NCBI GenBank assembly: GCA_949299935.1
Contig: CASGCE010000016.1
Location: forward strand, 93,898-157,897
DNA length: 64,000 nt
Origin: an uncultured bacterium
GTDB lineage: Bacteria; Cyanobacteriota; Vampirovibrionia; Gastranaerophilales; Gastranaerophilaceae
Direction of reading: 5' to 3'
Shown here: piece by piece, positions 63,171 through 64,000 of the stretch
Layout of the letters: each line of letters starts with the position of its first letter
Numbering within the stretch: the stretch's first letter is position 1
The notes under the pieces: model-generated
The model's input: only the letters and a program-made list of their open reading frames with translations
Database searches by the model: none
Told to the model about the DNA's origin: nothing
Made by a program: the position numbers and the translations under genes

Positions 63171-63638
63171 TTATTTCACAATTTTTGAAATACTTGCGGT
63201 TATATCATCTCCGCCGTACAACACCACACCTTTAGAAAGCACAAGATCATAATTTTTTGATTTTGCTTCCGTCGCAATTGTTGCACTTATACTTTTATCG
63301 ATTGCTTGAAGTTTTGTTGCATAATTCTTCTTAATGGCTTCTTGTTTTTTTGCAAACTCAGCATCATACTTTTTGACCAATTTTTCTTTACCTTCCTTAG
63401 TAGATTGTTTTTGGACATCTGCTCTTACAGTTTCAAGCCATTTTTGCAGTTCTTGCATTTTTTCTTGCTGTTCCTTTTTTAATGCTTGTACTTGAGCAGA
63501 TTTTTGAACTACTGCATTTACGTCTACAACAGCTACCTTGTAATTTGATGGAACGTCTGACATTGCAAAATTATTGATACCAAGCCCCATAATAAATGCT
63601 GTTGCTGCAATTGTTAATGTTGTAATTTGTTTTTTCAT
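63171..63638 (-). CDS. OmpH/Skp-family periplasmic chaperone
   Basis: 155 residues: signal peptide ('MKKQITTLTIAATAFIMGLG'), then 'YKVAVVDVNAVVQKSAQVQA' (the standard beta strand and start of the first tentacle helix), a long Lys/Gln/Glu-rich helical hairpin, and 'NYDLVLSKGVVLYGGDDITA' closing the beta body. Skp trimers hold unfolded outer-membrane proteins in the periplasm. AAGGAG precedes the ATG. It lies downstream of an autotransporter-type barrel gene, a plausible client. Confidence 0.92.
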   Translation of the reverse strand: MKKQITTLTIAATAFIMGLGINNFAMSDVPSNYKVAVVDVNAVVQKSAQVQALKKEQQEKMQELQKWLETVRADVQKQSTKEGKEKLVKKYDAEFAKKQEAIKKNYATKLQAIDKSISATIATEAKSKNYDLVLSKGVVLYGGDDITASISKIVK

Positions 63639-63689
63639 TTTTTTCTCCTTGTTAAATACAAAGTAGGAACTAACCTCTCTGCCACTATA

Positions 63690-64000
63690 CTATTTTATAT
63701 TATTTAATGTTACTTGAGCTTTTGGTAACTCAGGAATACTACCACTAGCTTTTATAGGATTTGATTTAACTTTACCTAAAGCCCATCTGAAACCACATTG
63801 CAAGCCAACACCGTTTCTTCCGCCGTTTGTGATGTATGTTTGGAAGAAGCCTGTAAACTTTTCACCCCAGGATTTTCTAACACCCACACCGTATTTAACA
63901 AACGGATCAATTGAAAGATTTGGAAGTGATACATCATTAGCAGTGAAGTGAGTTCTATCCATAATATTCCATACAACGCTCACACCCGCATATGGTTGCC
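63690..64000 (-). CDS. C-terminal beta-barrel of an autotransporter-like protein, cut by window edge
   Basis: The frame is open to the right edge. 'PYAGVSVVWN', 'IDPFVKYGVGVRKSWGEKFT' and 'NGGRNGVGLQCGFRWALGK' are alternating strands typical of an autotransporter barrel domain ending in the usual aromatic-rich strand. Unusually, about 30 residues ('SNPIKASGSIPELPKAQVTL') follow the last strand, whereas most autotransporters end at it. It faces the ompH gene in the same direction. Confidence 0.7.
   Translation of the reverse strand, partial: QPYAGVSVVWNIMDRTHFTANDVSLPNLSIDPFVKYGVGVRKSWGEKFTGFFQTYITNGGRNGVGLQCGFRWALGKVKSNPIKASGSIPELPKAQVTLNNIK

Noticed and set aside
1..64000. CRISPR arrays, insertion sequences, integrases, rRNA genes
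   Set aside because: None seen: no regularly spaced 25-40 base repeats, no transposase or integrase motifs, no rRNA-like sequence.

Overview
The window looks like a chromosome segment from a low-GC, diderm, non-photosynthetic relative of cyanobacteria, most like the gut lineage Gastranaerophilales/Vampirovibrionia. This rests on an LdpA homologue (a protein otherwise known from cyanobacterial clock input), a gamma-carbonic anhydrase resembling the N-terminal domain of CcmM, several type IV prepilin-like proteins with FTLAE-type leaders, and a Gram-negative envelope (RND efflux pump, two TolC-like proteins, Skp/OmpH, an autotransporter barrel, a Wzx-like flippase). TGA is used as a stop. Placement is inference from single-gene resemblance; no tree was computed.

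Layout. 1-6.0 kb: end of a universal-stress protein, a prepilin, then a minus-strand run of translation and cofactor genes (aroH, fmt, def, queE, a DnaJ-like chaperone, a PurD-like ATP-grasp protein). 6.1-13.6 kb: a small conserved-looking protein, a 584-residue envelope protein of unknown role, an operon of three minor pilins plus a flippase, a flavin reductase and a TolC-like protein. 13.7-21.7 kb: accessory region with several orphan proteins that share an N-terminal N/S-F-G/T motif, one of them kinase-like, interleaved with a HAD phosphatase, ldpA, a broken TRL-like gene and tRNA-Phe. 21.8-48.7 kb: mostly housekeeping (infC, dusB, argS, metK, glmS, clpB, recO, pilT, trxB, pgi, two amino-acid permeases, glyQ, rplS, rbgA, rnhB), a large TPR protein, another pilin, small genes and two tRNAs. 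48.7-54.6 kb: an XRE regulator, a second TPR protein, mnmG, the carbonic anhydrase, a structured element and tRNA-Gln. 54.6-64 kb: an RND pump operon, a frameshifted polysaccharide pyruvyltransferase, an orphan repeat protein, OmpH and the end of an autotransporter.

How the parts work together. The five prepilin-like proteins and PilT point to an active type IV pilus or related secretion filament; the parts needed for assembly (PilB, PilC, PilD) are not in the window. The RND-MFP-TolC operon forms one complete tripartite pump. Two homopolymer tracts (G9 before the first prepilin, C8 inside the pyruvyltransferase) sit exactly where a one-base change would join two reading frames, so surface structures may be switched by slippage. 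At least seven genes have a -10 box exactly six bases before the ATG and no Shine-Dalgarno sequence, suggesting leaderless mRNAs beside ordinary SD-led genes.

The most unusual items are the shared N-terminal motif family, the homopolymer switches, and the element at 54344-54478 with two hairpins carrying an identical 11-base loop.
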